Shown here one piece after another: positions 10,187 to 21,754 of a stretch of 36,984 nucleotides of DNA. This DNA comes from Burkholderiaceae bacterium. GTDB lineage: Bacteria; Pseudomonadota; Gammaproteobacteria; Burkholderiales; Burkholderiaceae_C. The DNA lies in the NCBI GenBank assembly GCA_025458585.1, contig JALOSD010000018.1, positions 1 to 36,984 of the forward strand, in the 5' to 3' direction. Positions within the stretch are counted from its first letter, which is position 1; the number at the start of each line of letters is the position of its first letter. Under the pieces are notes generated by a model. That model had not been told where the DNA came from and made no database searches. It saw only the letters and a program-made list of their open reading frames with translations. Made by a program: the position numbers and the translations under genes.

Positions 10187-11523
10187 CCGTCGTCGTCCGT
10201 CGCCTGACCACCGCCGCGTTCGAGTTCGAGCAGGACTTCCAGCGCCTGCTGCACTGGTCCGACGAAGCGGACCATGCCATCGAGCAGCGTGTCGCGCAAA
10301 TCCTGGCCGACGTTCGCGCGCGCGGCGACGCCGCGGTGCTGGAGTACACGGCGCGCTTCGACGGGGTGCAGGCGCACTCGGTGGCTGAGCTCGAGATCCC
10401 GCAAGCCGAGCTGCAGGCGGCGCTCGCCTCGCTCGCGCCCGAGCGCCGTGCGGCGCTCGAGGCCGCGGCACGGCGAGTGCGCGATTACCACGAGCGCCAG
10501 CGCGACGCCTGCTGCCTCGGCTGGAGCTACCGCGACGCCGACGGCACACTGCTTGGGCAAAAGGTCACGCCGCTGGACCGCGTGGGCATCTACGTGCCCG
10601 GCGGCAAGGCGGCGTACCCGTCCAGCGTACTGATGAACGCGATTCCGGCGCAGGTGGCCGGGGTCGGCGAGATCGTGATGGTCGTGCCCACGCCGGCCCG
10701 AAGGGACGGCTCGTCCAAGGACTCGCGCGGCGAGAGGAACCCCCTCGTGCTCGCCGCCGCCGCGGTCGCCGGCGTGCACCGCGCGTTCACGATCGGCGGC
10801 GCGCAGGCGGTGGCCGCGCTCGCCTACGGCACGGCCACCGTGCCGCGTGTCGACAAGGTCACCGGCCCCGGCAACGCCTACGTCGCGAGCGCGAAGAAGC
10901 ACGTCTTCGGCCAGGTCGGCATCGACATGATCGCCGGCCCGAGCGAGATCCTCGTACTCGCCGACGGCACGACGCCGCCCGACTGGGTCGCGATGGACCT
11001 GTTCAGCCAGGCCGAGCACGACGAGCTCGCGCAGAGCATCCTGCTCAGCCCCGACGGGGCCTACATCGATCGCGTGCAGGAAGCGATCGAGCGGCTGCTG
11101 CCGACGATGCCGCGCGCCGACATCATCCGCGCGTCGCTCGAAGGCCGCGGCGCGCTGATCCACACGCGCTCGATGGACGAAGCGTGCGCCATCAGCAACC
11201 GCATCGCCCCCGAGCACCTCGAGGTGTCGAGCGCCGACCCGCACCGCTGGGAGCCGCTGCTCAAGCACGCCGGCGCGATCTTTCTCGGCGCGTTCACGAG
11301 CGAGAGCCTGGGCGACTACTGCGCCGGCCCGAACCACGTGCTGCCCACCAGCGGAACCGCGCGCTTCTCGTCGCCGCTGGGCGTGTATGACTTCGTCAAG
11401 CGCTCGAGCCTGATCGAGGTGAGCGACGCCGGTGCGAAGGCGCTCGGACCGATCGCCGGAGAACTCGCCGACGGTGAGGGTTTGGCGGCGCACGCCGAAG
11501 CTGCGCGGATGCGGCTGCGTTGA
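10183..11523 (+). CDS. hisD: histidinol dehydrogenase
   Basis: ATGA overlap with his[58 protein letters not shown]. Confidence 0.97.
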   Translation: MTVVVRRLTTAAFEFEQDFQRLLHWSDEADHAIEQRVAQILADVRARGDAAVLEYTARFDGVQAHSVAELEIPQAELQAALASLAPERRAALEAAARRVRDYHERQRDACCLGWSYRDADGTLLGQKVTPLDRVGIYVPGGKAAYPSSVLMNAIPAQVAGVGEIVMVVPTPARRDGSSKDSRGERNPLVLAAAAVAGVHRAFTIGGAQAVAALAYGTATVPRVDKVTGPGNAYVASAKKHVFGQVGIDMIAGPSEILVLADGTTPPDWVAMDLFSQAEHDELAQSILLSPDGAYIDRVQEAIERLLPTMPRADIIRASLEGRGALIHTRSMDEACAISNRIAPEHLEVSSADPHRWEPLLKHAGAIFLGAFTSESLGDYCAGPNHVLPTSGTARFSSPLGVYDFVKRSSLIEVSDAGAKALGPIAGELADGEGLAAHAEAARMRLR

Positions 11524-11568
11524 CACGAAGTTCGTGGAGCACGAGAATCGTGGCGCACGAAGTTCGTG
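11524..11568. promoter_or_regulatory. Triple palindromic operator-like array upstream of the antitoxin gene
   Basis: CACGAAGTTCGTG (11524-11536), CACGAGAATCGTG (11540-11552), CACGAAGTTCGTG (11556-11568); centres 11530, 11546, 11562 (16-bp pitch). Confidence 0.8.
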
Positions 11569-11578
11569 GGATGGCCCG

Positions 11579-11824
11579 ATGAAGAACGTCACCGTCACGA
11601 TGGAAGACAGCGTCGCCGAGTGGGCGCGGCTCGAGGCGGCACGCCGCAACACCAGCGTGTCGCGGCTGGTCGGCGAAATCCTGGCCGAGAAGATGCGGCA
11701 CGACGATGCCTACGAGCGCGCGATGCGCGAGTGGCTGGAGCGTGACCTGAGCTTCACGTCGGACGCACGCCCGTATCCCAAGCGCGACGAGATCTATGCC
11801 GAGCGGCTCGACCGTTTTCGTTGA
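11579..11824 (+). CDS. ribbon-helix-helix-type antitoxin (VapB-like)
   Basis: 81 aa MKNVTVTMEDSVAEWARLEAARRNTSVSRLVGEILAEKM, followed by an overlapping PIN-domain ORF. Confidence 0.82.
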   Translation: MKNVTVTMEDSVAEWARLEAARRNTSVSRLVGEILAEKMRHDDAYERAMREWLERDLSFTSDARPYPKRDEIYAERLDRFR

Positions 11825-12254
11825 CACCAACGTGCTGGTCTACGCCGAGGACCGCGCGCATGCCGACAAGCACCGCGCAGCCCGGCGGTGGCTGCGCGAG
11901 CTGTGGACGCGGCGGCAGGGCAGGCTCAGCACGCAGGTGCTCAACGAGTTCTACGTCACGGTGACGCGCAAGCTTGCGCCGGCGATGCCGCCGGGTGACG
12001 CCCGTGCCGAAGTGCGTCGCTTCCAGCGCTGGCAGCCCTGGCTCGTCGATCACGCCACCGTCGAGTCGGCGTGGGCCGTCGAGTCGCGCTTCGGCCTGCA
12101 CTTCTGGGATGCGCTGATGGTGGCATCGGCGCAGCAGCAGGGCTGCCGCTGGCTGCTGACCGAGGACCTGCAGCACGACCAGGTGTTTGATACGGTGCGT
12201 GTCGTCAACCCCTTCGCCGTCGGCCCCGAACTGCTCGACGCGCCCGCGCCATGA
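11796..12254 (+). CDS. PIN-domain ribonuclease toxin (VapC-like)
   Basis: [41 protein letters not shown] acidic motifs; overlaps antitoxin 5' and hisC start 3'. Confidence 0.9.
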   Translation: MPSGSTVFVDTNVLVYAEDRAHADKHRAARRWLRELWTRRQGRLSTQVLNEFYVTVTRKLAPAMPPGDARAEVRRFQRWQPWLVDHATVESAWAVESRFGLHFWDALMVASAQQQGCRWLLTEDLQHDQVFDTVRVVNPFAVGPELLDAPAP

Positions 12255-13339
12255 CGCCCACGCTCGCCGAACGCATCGCGCGCACGATCCGCCAGGACGT
12301 GCAGTCGATGCATGCGTACGCCGTCCAGCCGAGCGCCGGGCTGGTCAAGCTCGACGCGATGGAGAACCCGTTCCGGCTGCCGGGCGAGCTGCAGCGCGAA
12401 CTCGGCGAGCGGCTCGCGCGCGTGGCGATCAACCGCTACCCGACGCAGTGCGTGGCCGACGTGATCGACGCCTTGTCGCGTTTCGTCGACCTGCCTGCAG
12501 GCTGCAAGCTGATGCTGGGCAACGGCTCGGACGAGCTGATCTCGCTGCTCGCGCTGGCCTGCGACGTGCCCGGCGCGACGATCCTCGCGCCGGTGCCCGG
12601 CTTCGTGATGTACGAGATGTCGGCGAGGCTGCAGGGGCTGCAGTTCGTCGGCGTGCCGCTGACGCCCGAGTTCGAGCTCGACGAGGCCGCGATGCTCGCC
12701 GCGATCGAGCGCCACCGCCCGGCGATCACCTACCTCGCGTACCCGAACAACCCGACCGCGAACCTGTGGGACGACGCCGTCATCGCCCGCATCGTCGACG
12801 CCGTGGGAGCGCAGCACGGGCTGGTGGTGTTCGACGAGGCCTATCAGCCGTTCGCGTCGCGCACCTGGATGCAGCGCATGGCGGCCCACGAGCACGTGCT
12901 CGTGATGCGCACGCTGTCCAAGTTCGGGCTCGCCGGTGTGCGCCTCGGCTACATGGCCGGTGCCCCGGCGCTCGTCGAGCAGATCGACAAGGTGCGCCCG
13001 CCGTACAACGTCAGCGTGCTCAACGCCGAGGCGACGCTGTTCGCGCTCGACCACGCCGACGAGTACGCGCGCCAGGCGGCGCTGCTGCGCGCCGAGCGCG
13101 AGCGGCTGCAGCGCGCGCTGTGCGACCTGCCGGGCGTGCACCCGTACCCGAGCGAGGCGAACATGATCCTCGCGCGCGTGGCCGACGCGGCGCGCACGTT
13201 CGCCGGCATGAAGCAGCGCGGCGTGCTGGTGAAGAACGTGTCGGCGCTGCACCCGCTGCTGGCGAACTGCCTGCGCCTGACGGTGGGCACGCCCGACGAG
13301 AACACGCTGATGCTCGACGCCCTGAAGGCCAGCCTATGA
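12251..13339 (+). CDS. hisC: histidinol-phosphate aminotransferase
   Basis: [32 protein letters not shown] overlap with toxin stop. Confidence 0.96.
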   Translation: MTPTLAERIARTIRQDVQSMHAYAVQPSAGLVKLDAMENPFRLPGELQRELGERLARVAINRYPTQCVADVIDALSRFVDLPAGCKLMLGNGSDELISLLALACDVPGATILAPVPGFVMYEMSARLQGLQFVGVPLTPEFELDEAAMLAAIERHRPAITYLAYPNNPTANLWDDAVIARIVDAVGAQHGLVVFDEAYQPFASRTWMQRMAAHEHVLVMRTLSKFGLAGVRLGYMAGAPALVEQIDKVRPPYNVSVLNAEATLFALDHADEYARQAALLRAERERLQRALCDLPGVHPYPSEANMILARVADAARTFAGMKQRGVLVKNVSALHPLLANCLRLTVGTPDENTLMLDALKASL

Positions 13340-13932
13340 CGATGAACCGCATCGCCGAAGTCCGGCGCGACACCAAGGAGACGCAGATCCGCGTGCGCGT
13401 CGACCTCGACGGCACCGGCGCGTCGAAGCTCGCCACCGGCATCGGCTTCTTCGACCACATGCTCGACCAGGTCGCGCGCCACGGCCTGATCGACCTCGAG
13501 GTCGAGGCGCAGGGCGACCTGCACATCGACGGTCATCACACCGTCGAGGACGTGGGCATCACGCTCGGCATGGCGGTGGCGAAGGCCGTGGGCGACAAGA
13601 AGGGCCTGGTGCGCTACGGCCACGCCTACGTGCCGCTCGACGAGGCGCTGTCGCGCGTCGTGATCGACTTCTCCGGCCGCCCTGGGCTGCACCTGCACGT
13701 GCCGTTCACGAGCGGGATGGTCGGCGGCTTCGACACGCAGCTCACCTACGAGTTCTTCCAGGGCTTCGCGAACCATGCGCTCGTCACGCTGCACGTCGAC
13801 AACCTGAAGGGCGTCAACGCGCACCACCAGTGCGAGACCGTGTTCAAGGCCTTCGGCCGCGCGCTGCGCATGGCCGCGGCGATCGACCCGCGCGCCGCCG
13901 GCGTCGTGCCGTCGACGAAGGGCACGCTGTAG
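13336..13932 (+). CDS. hisB: imidazoleglycerol-phosphate dehydratase
   Basis: [44 protein letters not shown]. Confidence 0.97.
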   Translation: MTMNRIAEVRRDTKETQIRVRVDLDGTGASKLATGIGFFDHMLDQVARHGLIDLEVEAQGDLHIDGHHTVEDVGITLGMAVAKAVGDKKGLVRYGHAYVPLDEALSRVVIDFSGRPGLHLHVPFTSGMVGGFDTQLTYEFFQGFANHALVTLHVDNLKGVNAHHQCETVFKAFGRALRMAAAIDPRAAGVVPSTKGTL

Positions 13933-13935
13933 ACC

Positions 13936-14583
13936 ATGACGAGGACGGTCGCCGTCGTCGACTACGGCATGGGCAACCTGCGCTCGGTGTCGCAGGCGGT
14001 CGCGCACGTCGCGCGCGACGCCGACGTCAAGGTCATCGTCACGTCGAACCCCGAGGAGGTCTACGCCGCCGAGCGTGTCGTGCTGCCGGGGCAGGGGGCG
14101 ATGCGCGACTGCATGCGAGAGCTGAACGACTCCGGCCTGAAGGACGCCGTGCTGCACGCCGCCGTGCACAAGCCGCTGATGGGCGTGTGCGTGGGCATGC
14201 AGATGCTGCTCGACCACAGCGAGGAGCAGGACACGCCCGGCCTCGGGCTGATCGGCGGGCGCGTCAGGCGCTTCCGCCTCGAAGGGCAGCGTCAACCCGA
14301 CGGCAGCCGCTACAAGGTGCCGCAGATGGGCTGGAACCGGGTGTTCCAGGCGCGGCCACACCCGCTGTGGACCGGGGTGCCCGATGGCGCTTGGTTCTAC
14401 TTCGTGCACAGCTACTTCGCGCAGCCGTCGGAGCCGCACCACACCGCGGGCGAGACCGAGTACGGCGTGCGCTTTACCTGTGCGGTGGCGCGGGATAACA
14501 TTTTTGCGACCCAGTTCCACCCCGAGAAGAGTGCCGCCCACGGCCTGGCGCTGTACCGCAACTTCCTGCACTGGAAGCCCTGA
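13936..14583 (+). CDS. hisH: imidazole glycerol phosphate synthase subunit HisH
   Basis: [34 protein letters not shown]. Confidence 0.97.
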   Translation: MTRTVAVVDYGMGNLRSVSQAVAHVARDADVKVIVTSNPEEVYAAERVVLPGQGAMRDCMRELNDSGLKDAVLHAAVHKPLMGVCVGMQMLLDHSEEQDTPGLGLIGGRVRRFRLEGQRQPDGSRYKVPQMGWNRVFQARPHPLWTGVPDGAWFYFVHSYFAQPSEPHHTAGETEYGVRFTCAVARDNIFATQFHPEKSAAHGLALYRNFLHWKP

Positions 14584-14651
14584 CCACCCTCCTGCGGTCT
14601 GCCGCGCGCTTCTCGCGCCCCGTTTCGTCCACCCTCGCTCCCGATCGAGCC

Positions 14652-15321
14652 ATGTTGCTGATCCCGGCCATCGACCTCAAAGACGGCAAGTGCGTGCGCC
14701 TGCAGCAAGGCGACATGAACGCCTCGACGACGTTCGGCGACGACCCGGCCGCGATGGCGCGCCGCTGGCTCGACGCCGGCGCGCGCCGTCTGCACTTGGT
14801 CGATCTCAACGGCGCGTTCGCCGGCAAGCCGGTCAACGAAAGCGCGATCAAGGCGATCCTGAAGGAAGTCGGCGACGAGATCCCGGTGCAGCTCGGCGGC
14901 GGCATCCGCGACCTCGACACGATCGAGCGCTACCTCGACGACGGCCTGAGCTACGTGATCATCGGCACCGCGGCGGTGAAGAACCCGGGCTTCCTGCGCG
15001 ACGCAGCTCACCGGCCACGAGGTGGTCGACCTGGCGAAGAAGTTCGAGGACTACGGCGTCGAGGCCGTGATCTACACCGACATCGGCCGTGACGGCATGC
15101 TCACCGGCATCAACATCGACGCCACCGTCAAGCTCGCGCGGGCGCTGACGATCCCCGTCATCGCGTCGGGCGGGCTGAGCGACATGGCCGACGTCGAGCG
15201 CCTGTGCGCCGTCGAGGACGAGGGCATCGACGGCGTCATCTGCGGGCGCAGCATCTACACGGGGGCGCTCGACTTCGCGGCGGCTCAGGCACGCGCCGAC
15301 GAGCTGAACGGCGCGCCATGA
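14652..15321 (+). pseudogene. hisA: HisA isomerase, disrupted by internal deletion plus frameshift
   Basis: Frame 1 [13 protein letters not shown]...[10 protein letters not shown], then from about 15008 the homologous reading continues in another frame ([31 protein letters not shown]...ELNGAP, stop 15319-15321); the intervening VGLDAKDG...DGWSK segment is absent. Confidence 0.88.
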
Positions 15322-15322
15322 C

Positions 15323-15400
15323 ACCCCCCCGAAGCGCCTTCGGCGCCTCCCCCCCAGGGAGGCTTCGCCGGCGGACCGGCGAAGCCGGATCCGCGGCGGC
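15323..15400 (+). repeat. Dispersed double stem-loop intergenic element, copy B (abuts the hisA stop)
   Basis: CCCCCCCGAAGCGCCTTCGGCGCCTCC...GCGGACCGGCGAAGCCGGATCCGC, matching the reverse complement of 216-286. Confidence 0.8.
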
Positions 15401-15454
15401 CGCTTGGACCATGCCTCGCGCGAGGGGCGGGCTCGGTATGGCCGGTTGCTGACG

Positions 15455-16230
<776 letters not shown>

Positions 16231-16234
<4 letters not shown>

Positions 16235-16814
16235 AGCCCGCGCCGCCGCGCGAGGTGCGGCTGATCGGCGGGCGCTTCAAGCGCAGCAAGCTGCCGGTGG
16301 CCGACCGACCCGGGCTGCGCCCGACGCCCGACCGCGTGCGCGAGACGCTGTTCAACTGGCTCGGCCAGGACCTCAGCGGCTGGCGTGTGCTCGACGCGTT
16401 CGCAGGCAGCGGCGCGCTTGGCTTCGAGGCCGCGTCGCGCGGTGCCGCCGAGGTCGTGCTGCTCGAGCGCGACGCGGCGCTCGCCGCCAGCCTGCGCGCG
16501 AGCGCGCAACGGCTCGGCGCGGCGCAGGTGAGCGTGGTCACGACCGACGCGCTGGCGTGGATGAAGAAAGCGGCGCCTGCGAGCTTCGACCTCGTCTTCG
16601 TCGACCCGCCGTTCGACGCCGGCCTGTTCGACGCTGCAATCGCGGCCGCGGCGCCGCTGCTGCGCGACGGCGGCTTCGTCTACCTCGAAGCGCCACGCGC
16701 GTTCGATCCGCCGCCGGCGGGCTGGGCGCTGCACCGCCACGGCCGCGCCGGCGCGGTCCATCACCACCTGCTGCGACGCTACACTGACCCGAACCCCGAC
16801 CGCAGGAGCGAGCC

Positions 16815-16818
<4 letters not shown>
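16231..16818 (+). CDS. rsmD: 16S rRNA (guanine966-N2)-methyltransferase
   Basis: GTG start overlapping hisF stop; [50 protein letters not shown]. Confidence 0.94.
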
Positions 16819-17595
<777 letters not shown>

Positions 17596-17654
17596 GGTCG
17601 CGACTGGCGGCGCCGACACGCTGACGCACCGCGCCCGCGCCGCCCGGCGACGGT

Positions 17655-18281
17655 TCAGGGCGCAGCGTCGTTGCCCGCAGTCTCGGGCGGGCGTGGCGGC
17701 TTCGGCCGCGGCGGCTTCGCGTGCAGCGCCATCGTCGCGCGCTCCATGTCGCCGGCGAGCAGCAGGTCGAGGCTCGGCAGGGTGCGCGCGATGCCCTGCT
17801 CGATCGCCTCGCGGTGCTCGGGCGAGGGCTTCCTCAGCACGTAGTGCACGACCTCGGCCTTCACGCCCGGGTGCCCGATGCCCAGGCGCAGGCGCCAGAA
17901 GTCGGCGCTGCCGAGCTGGGCCACGATGTCCTTCAGCCCGTTGTGGCCCGCGTGGCCGCCGCCGAGCTTGAGCTTGACCTGGCCCGGCGGCAGGTCGAGC
18001 TCGTCGTGGGCGACGAGGATCTCGTCCGGCGCGATCTTGTAGAAGCGCGCGAGCGACGCGACCGCATGGCCCGACAGGTTCATGTAGGTCTGCGGCTCGA
18101 GCAGCCACAGCGGCCCCTCAGGCCGGTTCACGCGCGCGACGAGGCCCTGGTGCCGGCGGTCGGCCTGCAGCGACGCGCCGAGCTTGCGCGCCGCCGTGTC
18201 GATCCACCAGAAACCGGCGTTGTGGCGCGTGGCTTCGTAGTCGGGGCCGGGGTTGCCCAGGCCAACGAGGAGTCGGATCAT
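17655..18281 (-). CDS. pth: peptidyl-tRNA hydrolase
   Basis: [41 protein letters not shown]. Confidence 0.96.
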   Translation of the reverse strand: MIRLLVGLGNPGPDYEATRHNAGFWWIDTAARKLGASLQADRRHQGLVARVNRPEGPLWLLEPQTYMNLSGHAVASLARFYKIAPDEILVAHDELDLPPGQVKLKLGGGHAGHNGLKDIVAQLGSADFWRLRLGIGHPGVKAEVVHYVLRKPSPEHREAIEQGIARTLPSLDLLLAGDMERATMALHAKPPRPKPPRPPETAGNDAAP

Positions 18282-18306
18282 GCGGACGATTATCGGAAGC
18301 GGCAAC

Positions 18307-18330
18307 GAAAAGCCCCACCGAAGTGGGGCT
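18307..18330 (-). terminator. Rho-independent terminator of rplY
   Basis: Minus strand AGCCCCAC-TTCG-GTGGGGCT followed by TTTTCGTT. Confidence 0.85.
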
Positions 18331-18380
18331 CGCGAAGGCGGGCGGACGGGACGAGGCGGGCATGCCCCGGCGCCGCGCCG

Positions 18381-19031
18381 TCACTTCTTGTTCTGCTTCT
18401 CGTCCTTCTTGCCCTTGGCCGCCTTGCCCTTCTCGGGCTTGGCCACCACCGGCGCCGGCGCGGCTTCTTCCTCGACCTTCGGCATCGTCACGGCGGCGAT
18501 CACCGGGTTCAGCGTGCCGCGGCGCACGGCCTTGATGCCCGCGGGCAGCTTGAGGTCGCTCGCGTGCAGCGACTGGTTCTTCACGAGATTCGACAGGTCG
18601 ATCGTGATGAACTCCGGCAGCTGCGATGCGAGGCACTCGACCTCGATCTCGGTCGCGACGTGGCTGATCAGGCACTTGTCGGTCTTCACCGCCGGCGAGT
18701 TCTCCTCGCCCGTGAAGTGCAGCGGCACCTTCTTGCGCAGGCGCGTCGTCTCGTCGACGCGCTGGAAGTCCACGTGCAGCACCTGCTGCTTCCACGCGTG
18801 CATCTGGAAGTCGCGCAGCAGCACCTTCTCGACCTGGCCGGCCAGGTCCATCTCGAGGATCGACGAGTGGAACGCTTCTTTCTTCAGCGCGAAGAACAGC
18901 GCGTTGTGGTCGAGTTCGATCGTCTTCGGCTCGCCGGCACCGTAGACGATGCCCGGCACCTTGCCCGCGTTGCGCAGGCGGCGGCTCGCTCCGGTCCCCT
19001 GCAGCGCACGCTCGTAAGCGGTGAATTTCAT
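18381..19031 (-). CDS. rplY: 50S ribosomal protein L25 (Ctc form)
   Basis: [33 protein letters not shown]-terminal Lys-rich tail. Confidence 0.95.
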   Translation of the reverse strand: MKFTAYERALQGTGASRRLRNAGKVPGIVYGAGEPKTIELDHNALFFALKKEAFHSSILEMDLAGQVEKVLLRDFQMHAWKQQVLHVDFQRVDETTRLRKKVPLHFTGEENSPAVKTDKCLISHVATEIEVECLASQLPEFITIDLSNLVKNQSLHASDLKLPAGIKAVRRGTLNPVIAAVTMPKVEEEAAPAPVVAKPEKGKAAKGKKDEKQNKK

Positions 19032-19133
19032 CTTTCACTCCGGTTGAAAACGGCCCCGCGACCAGGGCCCGTGACTCGCGGGCCATCGGCCCGCCGCTTC
19101 GACGGGGACCGAGACGGCCCCCATCCACGGAAA

Positions 19134-19152
19134 GGGTCGCCACGGGCGACCC
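19134..19152 (-). terminator. Hairpin 3' of prs, possible terminator/attenuator
   Basis: GGGTCGCC-ACG-GGCGACCC, 8-bp perfect stem; minus strand continues with TTT. Confidence 0.45.
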
Positions 19153-19162
19153 GCTCTTCCAT

Positions 19163-20179
19163 CTAGAAGTTGCTGTTCTGCTCCGCGAACAGCGACGTCA
19201 CCGACTCACCGTCGCTGATGCGGCGGATCGTCTCGGCGAACAGGAACGCGACCGACAGCTGGCGGATCTTCTGGCACGTTTTCGCCTCTTCGCTCAGCGG
19301 CAGCGTGTTCGAGATCACGACCTCGTCGAGCGCCGAACCGCGGATGCGATCGATCGCCGGGCCCGAGAACACCGCGTGCGTGCAGTAGGCGTAGACGCTG
19401 CCGGCGCCGCGCTCCTTGAGCACCTCGGCCGCTTTCACGAGCGTGCCCGCGGTGTCGATCATGTCGTCCATGATGACGCAGTTGCGGCCCTCGATCTCGC
19501 CGATCACGTGCATCACCTCGGCGACGTTGGCCTTCGGGCGGCGCTTGTCGATGATCGCGAGGTCGCAGCCGAGTTGCTTGGCGAGCGCGCGTGCGCGAAC
19601 GACGCCGCCGACGTCTGGCGAGACGACGACGAGATCGCGGTAGTTGCGGCTCTTGAGGTCGGACAGCAGCACCGGCGACGCGTAGATGTTGTCGACCGGA
19701 ATGTCGAAGAACCCCTGGATCTGGTCGGCGTGCAGGTCCATCGTCAGCACGCGCTCGACGCCGACGACCTCGAGCATGTTGGCGACGACCTTCGCGCTGA
19801 TCGGCACGCGCGTCGAGCGTGGCCGGCGGTCCTGGCGCGCGTAGCCGAAGTAAGGGATCACGGCCGTGATGCGCCGCGCGCTCGCGCGCTTGAGCGCATC
19901 GGCCATGATGCACAGCTCCATCAGGTTCTCGTTGGTCGGCGAGCCGGTGGGCTGGATCACGAACACGTCGCGCGCGCGCACGTTCTGCTGGATCTCGACG
20001 TCGACCTCGCCGTCGGAGAAGCGCCCGACCTTGGCGTGGCCGAGCTCGACGCCGAGGTGCGACGCGATCTCGCGTGCCAGCGCCGGGTTGGCGTTGCCGG
20101 TGAACAGGACGGTGTTGAACAGCACGGTGGGCGCGTCGTCGGGGGCGATGCCGCGGAGATCGGCGCGGCCGGCGGTCAT
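19163..20179 (-). CDS. prs: ribose-phosphate pyrophosphokinase
   Basis: [58 protein letters not shown]. Confidence 0.97.
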   Translation of the reverse strand: MTAGRADLRGIAPDDAPTVLFNTVLFTGNANPALAREIASHLGVELGHAKVGRFSDGEVDVEIQQNVRARDVFVIQPTGSPTNENLMELCIMADALKRASARRITAVIPYFGYARQDRRPRSTRVPISAKVVANMLEVVGVERVLTMDLHADQIQGFFDIPVDNIYASPVLLSDLKSRNYRDLVVVSPDVGGVVRARALAKQLGCDLAIIDKRRPKANVAEVMHVIGEIEGRNCVIMDDMIDTAGTLVKAAEVLKERGAGSVYAYCTHAVFSGPAIDRIRGSALDEVVISNTLPLSEEAKTCQKIRQLSVAFLFAETIRRISDGESVTSLFAEQNSNF

Positions 20180-20199
20180 GCGATCAGGCGAGAAAGCTC

Positions 20200-20276
20200 T
20201 GGCAGGGGAGGAAGGACTCGAACCCTCGAATGTCGGAATCAAAATCCGATGCCTTAACCAACTTGGCGACTCCCCT
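20200..20276 (-). tRNA. tRNA-Gln (TTG)
   Basis: AGGGGAGTCGCCAAGTTGGTTAAGGCATCGGATTTTGATTCCGACATTCGAGGGTTCGAGTCCTTCCTCCCCTGCCA; acceptor stem pairs, loop TTTTGAT, encoded CCA. Confidence 0.95.
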
Positions 20277-20319
20277 ACACCGGACTCGGCTCGCACCGTG
20301 CCCGCAAACAACTTGTGCT

Positions 20320-21207
20320 TCAGCCGGCCCAGTCCCGCAGCGGGTGTTCGGGCAGGCTGCGACACCATCGCCCCACCCACCCGGCCGACAGCGTGTCGAA
20401 CACGTTGCCGGTCACCGTCGCCGCGGGCGGGCCGATGCCGTCGATTCTCGCAAACACCGCGCTGCCCGAGCCGGTCATCCGGGCGGTGCCGAAACGTGCC
20501 CGGAGCCACGCCAGCGCCTGACCGACCTGCTCACACTGCGCCTGGGCGACCGGCTGCAGGTCGTTGCGGCCGAACGGATCACCATCCAGCAAGCGCACGG
20601 CGTCCGCGAGAAAGCCCTCAACTATAACAGGTTCGGTGTCGCGCACGAGCTCGGGGCTCGCGAAGATCGCCGGCGTCGACACGAGCGCCGGGGGCTTGAC
20701 GACCGCGAACGTCATCGGCGGCAGCGCGATCGGCGTCAGCCGCTCGCCGGTGCCCTCGACGAAGGCCGGCGTGCCGCCGACGAAGAACGCCACGTCGGCG
20801 CCGAGCCGCGGCGCGAGCGCGAGCAGGCGGCTCTTCGGCCAGCCGAGGCCCCACACTCGGTTCAGCGCGAGCAGCGTCGTCGCGGCGTCGGAACTGCCGC
20901 CGCCGAGCCCGGCGCCCCACGGCACCCGCTTGAGCACCGAGATGTCGGCGCCGTGGCTGGTGCCGCTCTCGCGCTGCAGCAACGTCGCCGCGCGAAGCGC
21001 GAGGTCGTCGGGCGGCAGCGCGGGCCCGAGGTCGTGACGGCGCAGCTGGCCGTCGTCGCGACGCTCGAAGTGCAGCGTGTCGGCCCAGTCGATCGGCACG
21101 AACACCGACTGCAGCAGGTGGTAGCCGTCGTCGCGCCGTCCGACGACGTGCAGGAACAGGTTCAGCTTCGCCGGGGCCGGCACCTCGTAGAGCGCCTTCA
21201 GCGCCAT
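20320..21207 (-). CDS. ispE: 4-diphosphocytidyl-2-C-methyl-D-erythritol kinase
   Basis: [43 protein letters not shown]. Confidence 0.96.
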   Translation of the reverse strand: MALKALYEVPAPAKLNLFLHVVGRRDDGYHLLQSVFVPIDWADTLHFERRDDGQLRRHDLGPALPPDDLALRAATLLQRESGTSHGADISVLKRVPWGAGLGGGSSDAATTLLALNRVWGLGWPKSRLLALAPRLGADVAFFVGGTPAFVEGTGERLTPIALPPMTFAVVKPPALVSTPAIFASPELVRDTEPVIVEGFLADAVRLLDGDPFGRNDLQPVAQAQCEQVGQALAWLRARFGTARMTGSGSAVFARIDGIGPPAATVTGNVFDTLSAGWVGRWCRSLPEHPLRDWAG

Positions 21208-21214
21208 CGCGGCC

Positions 21215-21754
21215 TCACGACGCGGCGTCGAGCTGCACGCGCAGCGTCACCGCCGGTGGCTGCGGGCGCCGCAGCAGCACGGCACCGTCGACGTGGCGGC
21301 TGAGGTCGACCGACCAGCCCAGCTGCTCGAACCCGACCGCGTTCGCCGCGCTCGCGGCGCCCGGCCACGGCCGTGCGCGCAGCCAGTCGAACAAGGCGGC
21401 GAGCGGCAGCGGCTCGCCGAGCATGCGCTGCGTCATCGCGTCGAGCGTGTCGAAGCGGTACGTGCCGTCGGCGGTCACGAGCTCGACGTCACCCGGCCGC
21501 CAGCGCGCCTGCGCCAGCGTCGTGCCGAGCGGCGTATACAGCCCGAAGGCGCCTTGCGCGGCGTCGCCGCGCAGCTCGAACAGCGCGCCCAGGCTGCGCG
21601 CCGGCTGCTGGCCGTAGGCGTCGACCTGCAGCGCGAGCCTGCCCGCGATCAGGTCCGCGGCGCCGGGGGACGGCACGCCGGTCGCGCAACCCGCGAGCAC
21701 TGCCGCCAGCGCCGCGAGCACCGCGACGCGCCGCGTGGTGGTCGCCGCACTCAC
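21215..21754 (-). CDS. lolB: outer membrane lipoprotein LolB
   Basis: Lipobox LAGCATG; IAGRLALQVDAYGQQPARSLGALFELRGDAAQGAFGLYTPLGTTLA; GTG start overlapping upstream stop; adjacent to ispE. Confidence 0.88.
   Translation of the reverse strand: MSAATTTRRVAVLAALAAVLAGCATGVPSPGAADLIAGRLALQVDAYGQQPARSLGALFELRGDAAQGAFGLYTPLGTTLAQARWRPGDVELVTADGTYRFDTLDAMTQRMLGEPLPLAALFDWLRARPWPGAASAANAVGFEQLGWSVDLSRHVDGAVLLRRPQPPAVTLRVQLDAAS

Noticed and set aside
11432-11824. 130-aa longer version of the antitoxin ORF
   Set aside because: The upstream 49 codons overlap hisD in another frame and run through the palindromes; ATG at 11579 fits the RHH N-terminus.
14652-15321. Programmed frameshift in hisA
   Set aside because: No slippery heptamer at the junction, and a whole internal segment is missing, so deletion or assembly error fits better.
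19078-19094. GCGGGCC-ATC-GGCCCGC hairpin upstream of rplY as a riboswitch or ncRNA
   Set aside because: Short GC dyads are expected by chance at this GC content; no further structure recognised.
20200-20276. tRNA-Gln as an integration (att) site of a mobile element
   Set aside because: Flanked by conserved prs and ispE; no integrase or direct repeat of the tRNA 3' end seen in the window.
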